From the NCBI RefSeq assembly GCF_001753205.1, contig NZ_CP017560.1:2418001-2482000 (forward strand): a stretch of DNA of 64,000 nt, given 5' to 3'. The stretch comes from Sporosarcina ureilytica (GTDB lineage Bacteria > Bacillota > Bacilli > Bacillales_A > Planococcaceae). Below the pieces are notes generated by a model. The model had not been told where the DNA came from. It did no database searches and saw only the letters and a program-made list of their open reading frames with translations. Made by a program: the position numbers and the translations under genes. This document shows positions 9,491-19,189 of the stretch, piece by piece (within the stretch, counting starts at the first letter, position 1; each line of letters begins with the position of its first letter).

Positions 9491-9720
9491 TGTTTTGATT
9501 GGCGATTTTGCGCACGCTTTACCTTTTCCGGCGTTACATCATTACCTTCCGGGTCGATAACTTGCACATTTTCAATCGTTTTCCGCATGCTAGAGCGAAA
9601 TGTTGCCAAATATTCTTGTCGTAGTTTCGTTTGCTCTTTCGCTTCTTCCATTGAAAGACCCGACGTTTTGGATTTTTTCGATAGTTCATTGATACGATTT
9701 ATTTTTTCTTTTGATAACAT
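9487..9720 (-). CDS. ynzC: YnzC family small protein (DUF896)
   Basis: A 77-residue helical protein matching the YnzC/DUF896 family: MLSKEKINRINELSKKSKTSGLS, then EEAKEQTKLRQEYL and the motif VKVIDPEG-like VQVIDPEGNDVTPEKV. In B. subtilis it is part of the SOS-induced yneA-yneB-ynzC operon. Here it lies 350 bases downstream of yneB, separated by a GC-rich repeat, so co-transcription is less certain. The ATG at 9720 follows GGAGG by eight bases; the open frame reaches 14 codons further but includes that ribosome site. Confidence 0.9.
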   Translation of the reverse strand: MLSKEKINRINELSKKSKTSGLSMEEAKEQTKLRQEYLATFRSSMRKTIENVQVIDPEGNDVTPEKVKRAQNRQSKQ

Positions 9721-9806
9721 AAGGCGTTCCTCCATCATTTTTACATAACGAGTCAATTTCATAAATTGAATTGCTATATATGTTATATTAAAGAATCTTA
9801 CTACAC

Positions 9807-9939
9807 GTTGATTTCCGTTCCAGGCGGACGCGTTCCTGGGGGCGTGCGGTGAGCCTCCTCGTCGCGAAAACCGCGCTCCTGCGGGGTCTCACCTGTCACG
9901 CTAATCCCCAAGGAGTCGCCGCCTTCCACTACAATCAAC
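9807..9939 (+). repeat. GC-rich ~130 bp intergenic repeat, copy 1
   Basis: A 133-base element that starts GTTGATTTCCGTTC and ends CCACTACAATCAAC, giving imperfect terminal inverted repeats (GTTGATT...GGCGG against CCGCC...AATCAAC). It is clearly richer in G+C than its surroundings and contains an internal hairpin (GGTGAG / CTCACC). A second copy in the same orientation is at 45175-45303. From memory, elements of this kind are common in Bacillaceae genomes; no coding capacity is visible. It fills the stretch between ynzC and yneB; the rest of 9721-10074 is AT-rich and holds nothing I recognise. Confidence 0.85.
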
Positions 9940-10074
9940 TAAAAATGTTAAAAACAATATAACAACATATATAATTTTTCCCACATATTAGCATTCGTAT
10001 TATTTATTTTAGAATATGAAATGAACTCATAACATAGTTAAAAGATATACAAAAAAAGCAAGAAGTGCAATGTT

Positions 10075-11042
<968 letters not shown>

Positions 11043-11070
11043 CTTAATCCCCCTTGAGAATACATGTTCG

Positions 11071-11161
11071 GAATACCTGTTCTCATATTATGACAGTTTT
11101 TTTCATTTGTCAACACTTTCTTTCGAACTAACGTTTGTCTTTTGATACGAACGCTGTTATA
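11071..11161. promoter_or_regulatory. Divergent SOS control region of yneA and lexA (promoters and LexA boxes)
   Basis: For yneA (minus strand) TTGACA (11108-11113) and TAATAT (11085-11090) are 17 bases apart. For lexA (plus strand) TTGTCT (11135-11140) and TATACT (11158-11163) are also 17 bases apart. CGAACTAACGTTTG (11124-11137) fits the Bacillus LexA consensus CGAACNNNNGTTCG with one or two mismatches and overlaps the lexA -35. GAATACCTGTTC (11071-11082) lies just downstream of the yneA -10 and fits GAACNNNNGTTC with one mismatch. A third, poor half-site begins at CGAAC (11148). The positions predict repression of both genes by LexA. Confidence 0.75.
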
Positions 11162-11238
11162 CTAATTTCAACGATAGAGTTCACATTCGAGTAGATTGAT
11201 ACTTTGAATAGATGAAATAATTTAAAGAGGTGAATGAG

Positions 11239-11859
11239 ATGACAAAGATTTCAAAAAGACAAGAAGCCATCATGGATTTCATTAAATCCGAAGTAAATCA
11301 AAAAGGGTATCCACCTTCTGTTAGAGAAATTGGCGCAGCAGTCGGATTAGCTTCTAGCTCAACTGTTCACGGACATTTAGCACGATTAGAAAGCAAAGGC
11401 TATATTAGACGGGATCCGACAAAACCACGCGCGATTGAAATATTAGATCCTGAAGGGCTAGATGCCATTAAACCTGGCGTATTACATGTCCCACTTATCG
11501 GAAAAGTGACGGCGGGACAACCGATTACAGCAATCGAAAATATTGAAGAATATTTTCCTTTACCTGAGTCGTTCGGAACGAATGAAGACAATCTTTTTAT
11601 GTTAGAAATTGTTGGCGATAGTATGATTGAAGCTGGTATTTTAAATGGCGACTACGTCGTTGTGAAACAAAAGAGTACCGCGGATAACGGTGAAATCGTC
11701 GTTGCCATGACTGAAGAAGAAGAAGCAACTGTTAAAAGATTTTTTAAAGAGAAAAATTACTTTAGACTTCAACCAGAAAACGCTTCGATGGATCCAATAA
11801 TCGTCGACAACGTGTCCATTTTAGGTAAAGTCGTTGGCGTTTACAGAACAATTCATTAA
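11239..11859 (+). CDS. lexA: LexA repressor
   Basis: SOS master repressor and self-cleaving protease. The 206-residue product has an N-terminal winged helix ([29 protein letters not shown] ... [16 protein letters not shown]) and a C-terminal LexA/S24 domain. The self-cleavage bond is Ala92-Gly93 (KVTAGQP), with catalytic Ser128 (GDSMIEAG) and Lys166 (EATVKRF). ATG 11239 is chosen over an in-frame GTG three codons upstream because AGAGGTG is the ribosome site for the ATG. It diverges from yneA and is followed by a shared terminator. Confidence 0.97.
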   Translation: MTKISKRQEAIMDFIKSEVNQKGYPPSVREIGAAVGLASSSTVHGHLARLESKGYIRRDPTKPRAIEILDPEGLDAIKPGVLHVPLIGKVTAGQPITAIENIEEYFPLPESFGTNEDNLFMLEIVGDSMIEAGILNGDYVVVKQKSTADNGEIVVAMTEEEEATVKRFFKEKNYFRLQPENASMDPIIVDNVSILGKVVGVYRTIH

Positions 11860-11903
11860 TCACTTGAACTAGTGTATGTGAAATCTCAATTAAATATCAC
11901 CAC

Positions 11904-11938
11904 AAAAAGAGAGCTTAGGGAAATTCCTAAGCTCTTTT
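11904..11938. terminator. Bidirectional terminator between lexA and the metallophosphoesterase gene
   Basis: Stem AGAGCTTAGG / CCTAAGCTCT (11910-11935), 6-base loop, with A-run before and TTTT after, so it can act on both strands between two convergent genes. Confidence 0.88.
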
Positions 11939-11949
11939 GAAATCGTAAA

Positions 11950-12783
11950 CTAGTTATGTGTTAATGATGTCACAATGATTTCCGGCCGATTGAAAACCCG
12001 AAATGGAATAATACTATTTCCTAGCCCTCTATTAACGACCATCACCGTATTGCCCTTAGTGTGTTTACCGGAAGTGTACTTTGGAAATAATCCTTGATCA
12101 GGTGCGATTAGGCCGCCAATGAAAGGGATTCTAAATTGTCCGCCATGTGCATGCCCCGTGAAAACAATATCGAATTGATAATGGGCGTATAACGAAAGCA
12201 TTTCTGGTCTATGTGCTAATAAAATCATAAAATTATCCGGTCTATAACCTTTTATTGAATGAGCGATAGCTTCTTCAGTTATTGCAGTATCGCTCCCATT
12301 TCCATTGGCAGGATCGTCTATCCCTATCAAAGATAATTTCTCTTGTTCACGATAAATTTCGACCAAATCATTTCTTAAAACCATTACACCTAAATCATTT
12401 AGCTTCGTTTCCAATGAATTAAATCTTCCGGACCACCATTCATGATTGCCCGTTACAAAATAAACGGGTGCAATTTGAACCAATTCCTCCATTAATTTTA
12501 AGCCAGCTTCTTCTTCGTATTGATTCGCGTCTACTAAATCACCGGTAAATACAATTAAATGAGGCTTGCTACGATTCACCTGGTTGATGAGTTTAATTTG
12601 ATTTTTTCCAAAGCCCTTACCATGTAAATCTGATAATTGTACGATTTTATATCCCTCGAAATGCTTAGGGAGTTTATCCGAACGAATCGATATTTTGGTC
12701 ACCTTAATCCAATTATTTTGAGAATAAAGGAATGTGGTAAGCAACAATAAACCAATTATTGAAAATAGTAACCTCTTTTTCAT
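11950..12783 (-). CDS. Membrane-anchored metallophosphoesterase, YkuE/YaeI-like
   Basis: A 277-residue calcineurin-type phosphoesterase. It has an N-terminal hydrophobic anchor (LLFSIIGLLLLTTFLYS) and the metal-binding blocks in order: LSDLHG, FTGDLVD, VTGNHEWW and GHAHGGQFRIP. These match the YkuE/YaeI group (UDP-sugar or lipid-linked phosphate esters have been proposed in relatives); I cannot tell the substrate here. ATG 12783 follows AAGGTAGGTG by five bases; a TTG six codons earlier is within that site. It is transcribed towards lexA. Confidence 0.85.
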   Translation of the reverse strand: MKKRLLFSIIGLLLLTTFLYSQNNWIKVTKISIRSDKLPKHFEGYKIVQLSDLHGKGFGKNQIKLINQVNRSKPHLIVFTGDLVDANQYEEEAGLKLMEELVQIAPVYFVTGNHEWWSGRFNSLETKLNDLGVMVLRNDLVEIYREQEKLSLIGIDDPANGNGSDTAITEEAIAHSIKGYRPDNFMILLAHRPEMLSLYAHYQFDIVFTGHAHGGQFRIPFIGGLIAPDQGLFPKYTSGKHTKGNTVMVVNRGLGNSIIPFRVFNRPEIIVTSLTHN

Positions 12784-12825
12784 GGGAACACCTACCTTCA
12801 ATTTAGAAGCATGCCGTTAAAATAT

Positions 12826-12928
12826 CCAGCTTTAGCGCCTGGCCCCTCATGTACAAGGCTGTTTGCTTTAGTAGCTGAAATACACCCCATCGCAAGCTGA
12901 CTTATGCCTATCTGGGCAACAAAGCGCA
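12826..12928. repeat. Intergenic hairpin-rich element, degenerate
   Basis: About 100 bases between the phosphoesterase and ynbB, beginning CCAGCTTTAGCGCCTGGC and containing GACTTATGCCT. The motifs resemble the element at 47217-47315 (CTAGCTTCAGGTGGC and GACTTATGCCT on its minus strand), so I treat both as decayed members of one intergenic repeat family. No open frame. Confidence 0.4.
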
Positions 12929-14194
12929 TCAGCCCTTTTTAATCAATCCGTCTTTAATTAGTTTTTCCGTTGAAGAAAGAACTGCCGCTTTTACATGTTC
13001 GTACGTTAGGCCGCCTTGTACGTATGCTGTATAGGGCGGTCTAATTGGGCCGTCTGCTGTTAGTTCAATGCTTGAACCTTGGATGAATGTTCCTGCTGCC
13101 ATAATGACATCATCTGTATAGCCCGGCATGGACGATGGAACCGGTGCAAAATGAGCATTAACCGGTGAGTTTTCTTGAATCGTCTGGCAAAAAGCAATCA
13201 TTTGCTCAGCATTCGCAAAGGACACCGATTGAATCAAATCTGTTCGCTCCGTCGCGTAATGCGGAGTTGTGACAAGTCCATAGCTATCTAATAGCGCAGC
13301 CGTGAAAATTGCGCCTTTGACAGCTTGACTGACAATATGCGGTGCTAGGAAAAAGCCTTGATACATTTCAAGCAATGTATCTAAAGAAGCACCCGCCTCT
13401 GCCCCTAATCCTGGAGACGTCATTCGATTTGCACATAGCTCAACAAGTTCTTCTCTCCCTGCAATATATCCGCCTGTTCTAACGAGTCCCCCGCCCGGAT
13501 TTTTAATTAAAGAACCCGCCATTAAATCTACGCCTACTTCGGTAGGTTCTAATTCTTCAACAAATTCTCCATAGCAATTGTCGACGAATACAATGACGTC
13601 AGGCGCGATTGCTTTTACTTTCTCGACCATTTCCTTAATTTCATGGACCATGAAGGATGGTCTATCAGAATATCCTTTTGAACGTTGAATGCCAATCACT
13701 TTCGTTTGGCTATGAATGTTTTTTTCTACCTCTTCAAAATCAACAGAACCGTCTTCTAAAAGATCAATATGTTTGTATGTAATGCCGTAGTCAGCAAGTG
13801 ACCCAGTATCTTTACCATTGCCGCTCACAATAGAATCAAGCGTATCGTAAGGTTTTCCCGTAATATATAATAATTCATCGCCCGGACGCAATACACCGAA
13901 TAAACTTATGGAAATGGCATGCGTTCCTGAGATGATTTGGTTACGTACGAGACAACTTGCCGCGCCGAAAGTTTCCGCATACACACGTTCTAATACGTCG
14001 CGTCCTTCATCATCATAACCATATCCTGTTGACCCAGATAAATGGAAATCACTGACACGGTTATTTCGAAATGCTGCAAGCACCTTTTTTTGATTCGCAT
14101 ATGCAATTTTTTCAATCTGTTTGAAATAGGGCGTGAGTTTTTCCTCAATCTCCTCTACTTTATTTGTTAAATTTAATTCTTCATTTAGATACAT
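12929..14194 (-). CDS. ynbB: YnbB, PLP-dependent methionine gamma-lyase-like protein
   Basis: A 421-residue pyridoxal-phosphate fold-I protein of the Cys/Met-metabolism superfamily, the branch annotated as aluminium-resistance or methionine gamma-lyase family protein. Visible features are SGSTGYGYDDEGRD near residue 53, ISGTHAIS, VDNCYGEFVEELEPTEVG and the Schiff-base lysine in GSLIKNPGGGLVRTGGY. The true substrate is not established. In B. subtilis ynbB precedes glnR-glnA; those genes are not here. ATG 14194 is followed by a normal coding start; the ribosome site (AGAGAGAGG) is somewhat distant. Confidence 0.88.
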   Translation of the reverse strand: MYLNEELNLTNKVEEIEEKLTPYFKQIEKIAYANQKKVLAAFRNNRVSDFHLSGSTGYGYDDEGRDVLERVYAETFGAASCLVRNQIISGTHAISISLFGVLRPGDELLYITGKPYDTLDSIVSGNGKDTGSLADYGITYKHIDLLEDGSVDFEEVEKNIHSQTKVIGIQRSKGYSDRPSFMVHEIKEMVEKVKAIAPDVIVFVDNCYGEFVEELEPTEVGVDLMAGSLIKNPGGGLVRTGGYIAGREELVELCANRMTSPGLGAEAGASLDTLLEMYQGFFLAPHIVSQAVKGAIFTAALLDSYGLVTTPHYATERTDLIQSVSFANAEQMIAFCQTIQENSPVNAHFAPVPSSMPGYTDDVIMAAGTFIQGSSIELTADGPIRPPYTAYVQGGLTYEHVKAAVLSSTEKLIKDGLIKKG

Positions 14195-14393
14195 AATGAT
14201 TTTGCCTCTCTCTGTTGTATATTCATCTAATCATTTTATCAGTTTGTAACAGTAGGTCAACGTTTACTATTTTTCATTCACTTATCAAGCGCGTAAGTCT
14301 CTCGATTTTATAAATATGATATTCTTCATAGCAATTTATCGTATGTTATGATTAATCAAACAGCTATGGAAATTCGTTCGAAATGGGGGATGG

Positions 14394-15002
14394 GTGTTGG
14401 CTTGGGATGTCTTCAGTTTTATTGGGACAGTTGCATTTGCAATTTCAGGTGCGATTATTGCGATGGAAGAAGAATATGATTTGTTAGGTGTTTATATATT
14501 AGGGACAGTAACTGCATTTGGTGGAGGGGCCCTTAGAAATTTGCTTATCGGCCTTCCACCTACAGCCTTATGGAGTCAAGGACTTTTATTTCAAGTCGCA
14601 ATTGTTTCAATTACCATCATTTTTTTATTTCCTAATCATTTAATCACCCATTGGGAACGCTGGGGCACTTATTTTGATGCAGTTGGCCTTTCAGCATTTG
14701 CTATACAAGGTGCTTTGTTCGCAGTTGAATTGGAACTTCCAATTAGCGCGGTCATTGTCGCTGCCGTTTTAACTGGTTCGGGTGGTGGAATCATTCGGGA
14801 TTTACTAGCAGGCAGACGGCCACTGGTCTTTAGGAGAGAAATTTATGCTGTTTGGGCAGTGTTAGGGGGATTATTCGTCGGTCTCGGCTTATTTAAATAT
14901 GATTTTGCCTTATATCTTTTACTTGTCGTGTTGACTTCTCTTCGAATTTTGTCTTTAATTTACCACTGGACACTTCCTGTCAAATCGATTGCCAAAAAAT
15001 AA
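14394..15002 (+). CDS. TRIC-family cation channel / UPF0126 membrane protein
   Basis: A 202-residue protein with about seven hydrophobic helices in two repeated halves, each with a glycine-rich kink: FSFIGTVAFAISGA and TVTAFGGGALRNLL in the first, FDAVGLSAFAIQGA and VLTGSGGGIIRDLLAG in the second. This duplicated pattern defines the UPF0126/TRIC family (YvgT, YadS). Potassium conductance has been shown for some prokaryotic members; glycine transport has been suggested for others. Start is GTG 14394 or the next codon TTG 14397; the spacing from GGGGG (14385-14389) slightly favours the TTG. It is one of only four plus-strand genes here and sits between ynbB and hfq. Confidence 0.88.
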   Translation: MLAWDVFSFIGTVAFAISGAIIAMEEEYDLLGVYILGTVTAFGGGALRNLLIGLPPTALWSQGLLFQVAIVSITIIFLFPNHLITHWERWGTYFDAVGLSAFAIQGALFAVELELPISAVIVAAVLTGSGGGIIRDLLAGRRPLVFRREIYAVWAVLGGLFVGLGLFKYDFALYLLLVVLTSLRILSLIYHWTLPVKSIAKK

Positions 15003-15004
15003 AA

Positions 15005-15038
15005 AAGCGGAACTTGGTTTTTAAGCCTAGTTCCACTT
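15005..15038. terminator. Bidirectional terminator between the TRIC gene and hfq
   Basis: Stem GGAACTTGG / CCTAGTTCC (one mismatch, 15009-15034) flanked by AAAAAAG and CACTTTT; lies between two convergent stop codons. Confidence 0.78.
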
Positions 15039-15042
15039 TTAG

Positions 15043-15267
15043 TTATTCTTCTAAATCCATCGTAATGGTTTTTGTCGGTACATAAGTCGATATGGCATGC
15101 TTATAAATGAGTTGCTGTTTGCCTTCCGTTTCTAATAATACAGTGTAATTGTCATAAGATTTTATCAAACCTTTTAACTGAAAACCATTCATCAAAAATA
15201 CTGTCACAAAAATATTATTTTTGCGTAATGTGTTTAAAAAGACATCTTGCATATTCCCTTGTTTCAT
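15043..15267 (-). CDS. hfq: RNA chaperone Hfq
   Basis: Sm-like hexameric RNA-binding protein that assists small RNAs and binds A-rich RNA. The 74-residue protein has Sm1 ([25 protein letters not shown]) and Sm2 ([12 protein letters not shown], with the KHA motif), closely matching Bacillus Hfq. The second of two nearby ATGs (15267) is chosen because GGGAGG ends nine bases before it and only three before the first. It lies downstream of miaA by 42 bases, the usual order. Confidence 0.95.
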   Translation of the reverse strand: MKQGNMQDVFLNTLRKNNIFVTVFLMNGFQLKGLIKSYDNYTVLLETEGKQQLIYKHAISTYVPTKTITMDLEE

Positions 15268-15309
15268 AGACATGTTCCTCCCATTCCAATGTACTACTTG
15301 AGTTCTCTT

Positions 15310-16257
15310 CTATCTATTTCGTTGCAAAACTTGAAAATCCTTCAAAATAATTGAAATTTCTTTCAAAATTTCTTTTGTACCTCGTTCTGCATCAAACCAA
15401 ATAATATCAAGTTTATTTCTAAAGTAAGTCATTTGACGTTTTGCATAGTTGCGCGTACTTTTTTTAATGGCTTCTACTGCTTCTTCATATGACATTTTTC
15501 CTTCTAGATAACCTTGAAGTTCACGATACCCGATCGCCCGCATTGATTGGGTATCCTGAATGCCTTTTTGTAACAGGTTGTTCACTTCATCAAGAAAACC
15601 TTGTTCCATCATCATTTCTGAACGCATATTAATTCGGTCGTAAAGAACTTCACGATTCATGTCTAAGCCAATGATTAAATGATTAAAGAGCGCTTGGTTG
15701 CCAGCATTTTGTTCATGTTCATTTTTCGTTCTTCCAGTGACTTCGATAATTTCAAGCGCTCGAATGATGCGTCGATGATTATTCGGATGAATTTTCTCTG
15801 CACCGACCGGGTCTATTCTAACCAATTTTTCATATAAATAGTCTGGCCCTTTTTCTTCTAACACGTTTTCTAATCGATTTCGAACTTCAGGATTGGATGC
15901 TTCTTCTGTAAATCGAAAATCATAGAGGACGGATTGAATGTATAACCCTGTTCCTCCAACAATAATTGGCAACTTTCCCCGGGCTTGAATGTCTTTAATC
16001 CAGCTTCTTACTTCTGTTTGGTATTCTGCTACCGAAAAACTTTCTGTCGGTTCTTTCGTATCAAACAAGTGATGCGGCACGCCGTCCATTTCGTCTTGCG
16101 TAATTTTTGCGGTCCCAATATCAAACCCTTTATACACTTGTGTTGAATCCCCGTTAATAATTTCCCCGTCAAGCAGTTTAGCTAATTCAACACTTAGCGC
16201 AGTTTTACCTGAGGCAGTCGGTCCTACAATTGCGAGTACATCCAATTTATTTTTCAT
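15310..16257 (-). CDS. miaA: tRNA dimethylallyltransferase MiaA
   Basis: Adds the dimethylallyl group to N6 of A37 in tRNAs reading UNN codons; MiaB, also in this window, then methylthiolates that base. The 315-residue protein has the P-loop [15 protein letters not shown] at the N-terminus, then [21 protein letters not shown], and [14 protein letters not shown], all family hallmarks. The ATG at 16257 overlaps the upstream lipase stop in an ATGA, which decides it over an in-frame GTG five codons earlier. Confidence 0.95.
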   Translation of the reverse strand: MKNKLDVLAIVGPTASGKTALSVELAKLLDGEIINGDSTQVYKGFDIGTAKITQDEMDGVPHHLFDTKEPTESFSVAEYQTEVRSWIKDIQARGKLPIIVGGTGLYIQSVLYDFRFTEEASNPEVRNRLENVLEEKGPDYLYEKLVRIDPVGAEKIHPNNHRRIIRALEIIEVTGRTKNEHEQNAGNQALFNHLIIGLDMNREVLYDRINMRSEMMMEQGFLDEVNNLLQKGIQDTQSMRAIGYRELQGYLEGKMSYEEAVEAIKKSTRNYAKRQMTYFRNKLDIIWFDAERGTKEILKEISIILKDFQVLQRNR

Positions 16258-17168
16258 CTTTTTTCTATCCACTCCAACACTGCCTGTATGACTTCTTTTC
16301 GAGTTGAGTCGCCTAGGAGTTCATGTCTTCCGCCCTCGAATAATAATACAGTGACATCTTCAATTTTTGCTTTATCATATTGCTTTGCAACTTTCCATAA
16401 TGCTTTTCCGTTATTGCCCACTGGATCTTCTGTACCACCAAATAATAAAATAGGTAACCTTTTTGGTGTGCGCGCAATTTCCTTTGTCTCATGGATAAGT
16501 CCTAGTCCTGAAAATAAATCGAGAAAAAATTGCGTCGTCGGTACGAATCCACAATACTCATCACTTATATAAGTAAATACAAGCGTATTATTTTTTGATA
16601 ACCAATCAAATTTAGTTGACGGTTGTTTAATCCCACGGTTGAAACTGCCAAACACGAGCGCGTCTAGTAATTTATTCGGTTGTGCATAACCGATTTTTCT
16701 TCCCATTACATGACCAATTGCTTGGCCCGCATACCGAGCCACTCCACCATCATCGCCAGTAGCGGAAAGGACAACTAAATCGACAAGGTATCCATATAAT
16801 TGAATAAAACGTCTTGCAATAAATGAACCCATACTATGTCCTAATAGTATAAATTTTCTTGTCGGGTATTCCGCTTTCATAAAGCTGATTACTTCATAAG
16901 AATCTTCGACCATCCGATTAAAGCCGTTTTCATCAGCAATATGGCCTCGTTTTCCGTTCATTTCAGCTGTTCTTCCATGTCCTCGGTGGTCATGCCCAGT
17001 TACGATATAACCTTGTTCTATAAAAAAATCAGCTACCGTCTCATAACGCCCACTATGCTCCTCCATTCCGTGAAGGATATGGATATGGCCGATAGGTGTT
17101 CCTTCTGGTTGCCGGCTATAGGCATATACCACTACGCCATCCGACATTTCAAGTGACCATTCTTTCAT
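16254..17168 (-). CDS. Lysophospholipase / monoacylglycerol lipase-like alpha/beta hydrolase
   Basis: A 304-residue serine hydrolase of the PldB/monoglyceride lipase (serine aminopeptidase S33) family. It has the oxyanion segment [12 protein letters not shown], the motif [10 protein letters not shown], the nucleophile elbow LLGHSMGSF, and a late Asp (GGTEDPVG) and His ([10 protein letters not shown]). Soluble, with no signal peptide. Start ATG 17168 has AAAGGCGG about eleven bases upstream; the frame continues 14 codons further without a better site. Coupled to miaA by a four-base overlap. The physiological substrate is not evident. Confidence 0.88.
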   Translation of the reverse strand: MKEWSLEMSDGVVVYAYSRQPEGTPIGHIHILHGMEEHSGRYETVADFFIEQGYIVTGHDHRGHGRTAEMNGKRGHIADENGFNRMVEDSYEVISFMKAEYPTRKFILLGHSMGSFIARRFIQLYGYLVDLVVLSATGDDGGVARYAGQAIGHVMGRKIGYAQPNKLLDALVFGSFNRGIKQPSTKFDWLSKNNTLVFTYISDEYCGFVPTTQFFLDLFSGLGLIHETKEIARTPKRLPILLFGGTEDPVGNNGKALWKVAKQYDKAKIEDVTVLLFEGGRHELLGDSTRKEVIQAVLEWIEKR

Positions 17169-17290
17169 ATTAAATTTTACCGCCTTTCGTGTCTTGAATA
17201 TGACCTTCAAGCATCCGTAAAAATATTTTTCAAGCTAGCCACTACGACAATATTTCTGCCATCCAGTTTACAAGTGCCAATTTAAATTAC

Positions 17291-19183
17291 TTACATAACT
17301 CTCTTAAACATTTTTTCAATTTCATACGTCGTAAAATGAATCAAGACAGGCCTACCGTGTGGACAAGTGAAAGGATTTTCTGCTTCTCCTAAATCATTTA
17401 ATAAGATTTCCATGTCTCGTACTGTTAAATGATGGTTTGCTTTAATGGAGCGTTTACAGCTCATCATAATCGCTGCTTCTTCTCTTAATTTACCAATATC
17501 CACTTTTCGTGTGTGCAAAACTTGTTCGATGATTTCTTCAATGATTGCTGTTTCCTCTCCTGTAGGAAACCATGTTGGGAATTCACGAACAATATAAGAT
17601 GTGGGTCCAAATTCTTCCAAGAAAATCCCCACGTCTTCTAGTACTTGTTTGTTTTCTTCAATTTTCACTTTTTCATCCGTTGAATAATGGAATTGTAAAG
17701 GTAGCAATAAAAGTTGACGTTCTTCATTTTCAGCCTGTTTTAATTTATCTCTGAAAAACTCATATTTAATACGTTCTTGTGCTGCATGTTGATCAATCAT
17801 ATAAAACCCATCTTCGTTTTGGGCAATAATATATGTGCCATGGACTTGACCGACCGGAAATAGCATCGGAAACTGTTTAGTAGATGAAATAACGGGTTCT
17901 TCATATGGATTGTTTTCAGAGACAACTGGTTCCTCAGACTCCTGCACAACCCATTCATCATCGGCATGTTCGACTTTTTCTGTCTTGTTATAAATCGTCT
18001 CATGCTTTGGCGGAGGCGTTGTAGTTGTAGAAGATGGAATAGTAGGTACACCAGGTGATTGATAGGCTTTGCGCTCTATTGTACTAGTTGACACAGGTTC
18101 CGAATTCTTTTGTTGCTCTTGTTTTTCATTCGCCCATAAACTTGTCTGTTCGGAGTTTTGTTTAGGTGATTCTTTTTTAACGGCCCCTGGAATTGTGACT
18201 TTCCCTCGAACTGCCTGTTGAATTGTTTCTTGAATTAACGTTAGTAATTCACTTTCTTTACTCATCCTAATTTGCTGCTTAGACGGATGAACGTTCACGT
18301 CAGTTAGGAACGGATCGCCATCGATATTGATCACGGCAATCGGAAATCTGCCGATTGGTAAAAATGTGTGGAAGGCATCTAGAATCACTCGATTAATGGC
18401 ATGACTTTGTATCCATCTTCCGTTAACAATTGTTGTCATATAATTTCTTGACGCACGCGTCATTTCTGGTAATGTCACAAATCCGTGGATTGCATAGTCT
18501 GCATTTTCCCCTTTAAATGGAACCATCTTTCGCGCAACTGCCATTCCGTAAATATCAGAAATAACGCGTAGCTGATCGCCGCTTCCAGTTGTTTGCAATA
18601 ACGTTTGGCTATGATGGGTTAATTTAAAAGCAATATTCGGGTGACTTAAAGCCAAGCGGTTTACAAGACCAATTGTATGGCCCAACTCTGTTTGGATTGT
18701 TTTCATATATTTTAACCGTGCAGGTGTGTTGAAAAACAATTGTGAAACCGTCATGTCAGTCCCTTTTCGAAAAGCCGCTTTTTCATGCTTAACGAGTTGT
18801 CCGCCGTCTATATGTACTTCTGTTCCAGTACTTTCACCGTCAGATGTCCACAAATCAATTTTTGATACAGACGCGATACTCGCAAGCGCTTCTCCACGGA
18901 ATCCCAGCGTTCTGATGCGAAATAAATCATGCTCGTTTGAAATTTTACTCGTTGCATGACGTTCAAATGCTCGAACAGCATCTTGCTCAGACATCCCTTT
19001 TCCATTATCGGTCACACGAATTTTTAGAAGCCCGGCTTCTTCTAGCGCAATTTCAATCACTGTACTATCCGCGTCTATCGCATTTTCTACAAGTTCTTTC
19101 ACAATTGAGGCGGGGCGCTCAACGACTTCACCCGCCGCAATTTTATTGGACAATGTGTCGTCCATTACTTTAATAATATTCAA
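17291..19183 (-). CDS. mutL: DNA mismatch repair protein MutL
   Basis: Couples mismatch recognition by MutS to strand removal. The 630-residue protein has the GHKL ATPase domain (NKIAAGEVVERPASIVKELVENA, DNGKGM, TLGFRGEALASI), a proline/glutamine-rich linker at about 350-440, and the C-terminal endonuclease domain with DQHAAQERIKYE, SCKRSI and CPHGRPVLIHF. The endonuclease motifs show it is the nicking type, as in B. subtilis, consistent with a host without MutH. The start is TTG at 19183 with AAGGTG seven bases upstream, six bases after the mutS stop. Confidence 0.97.
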   Translation of the reverse strand: MNIIKVMDDTLSNKIAAGEVVERPASIVKELVENAIDADSTVIEIALEEAGLLKIRVTDNGKGMSEQDAVRAFERHATSKISNEHDLFRIRTLGFRGEALASIASVSKIDLWTSDGESTGTEVHIDGGQLVKHEKAAFRKGTDMTVSQLFFNTPARLKYMKTIQTELGHTIGLVNRLALSHPNIAFKLTHHSQTLLQTTGSGDQLRVISDIYGMAVARKMVPFKGENADYAIHGFVTLPEMTRASRNYMTTIVNGRWIQSHAINRVILDAFHTFLPIGRFPIAVINIDGDPFLTDVNVHPSKQQIRMSKESELLTLIQETIQQAVRGKVTIPGAVKKESPKQNSEQTSLWANEKQEQQKNSEPVSTSTIERKAYQSPGVPTIPSSTTTTPPPKHETIYNKTEKVEHADDEWVVQESEEPVVSENNPYEEPVISSTKQFPMLFPVGQVHGTYIIAQNEDGFYMIDQHAAQERIKYEFFRDKLKQAENEERQLLLLPLQFHYSTDEKVKIEENKQVLEDVGIFLEEFGPTSYIVREFPTWFPTGEETAIIEEIIEQVLHTRKVDIGKLREEAAIMMSCKRSIKANHHLTVRDMEILLNDLGEAENPFTCPHGRPVLIHFTTYEIEKMFKRVM

Positions 19184-19189
19184 GTTCTA

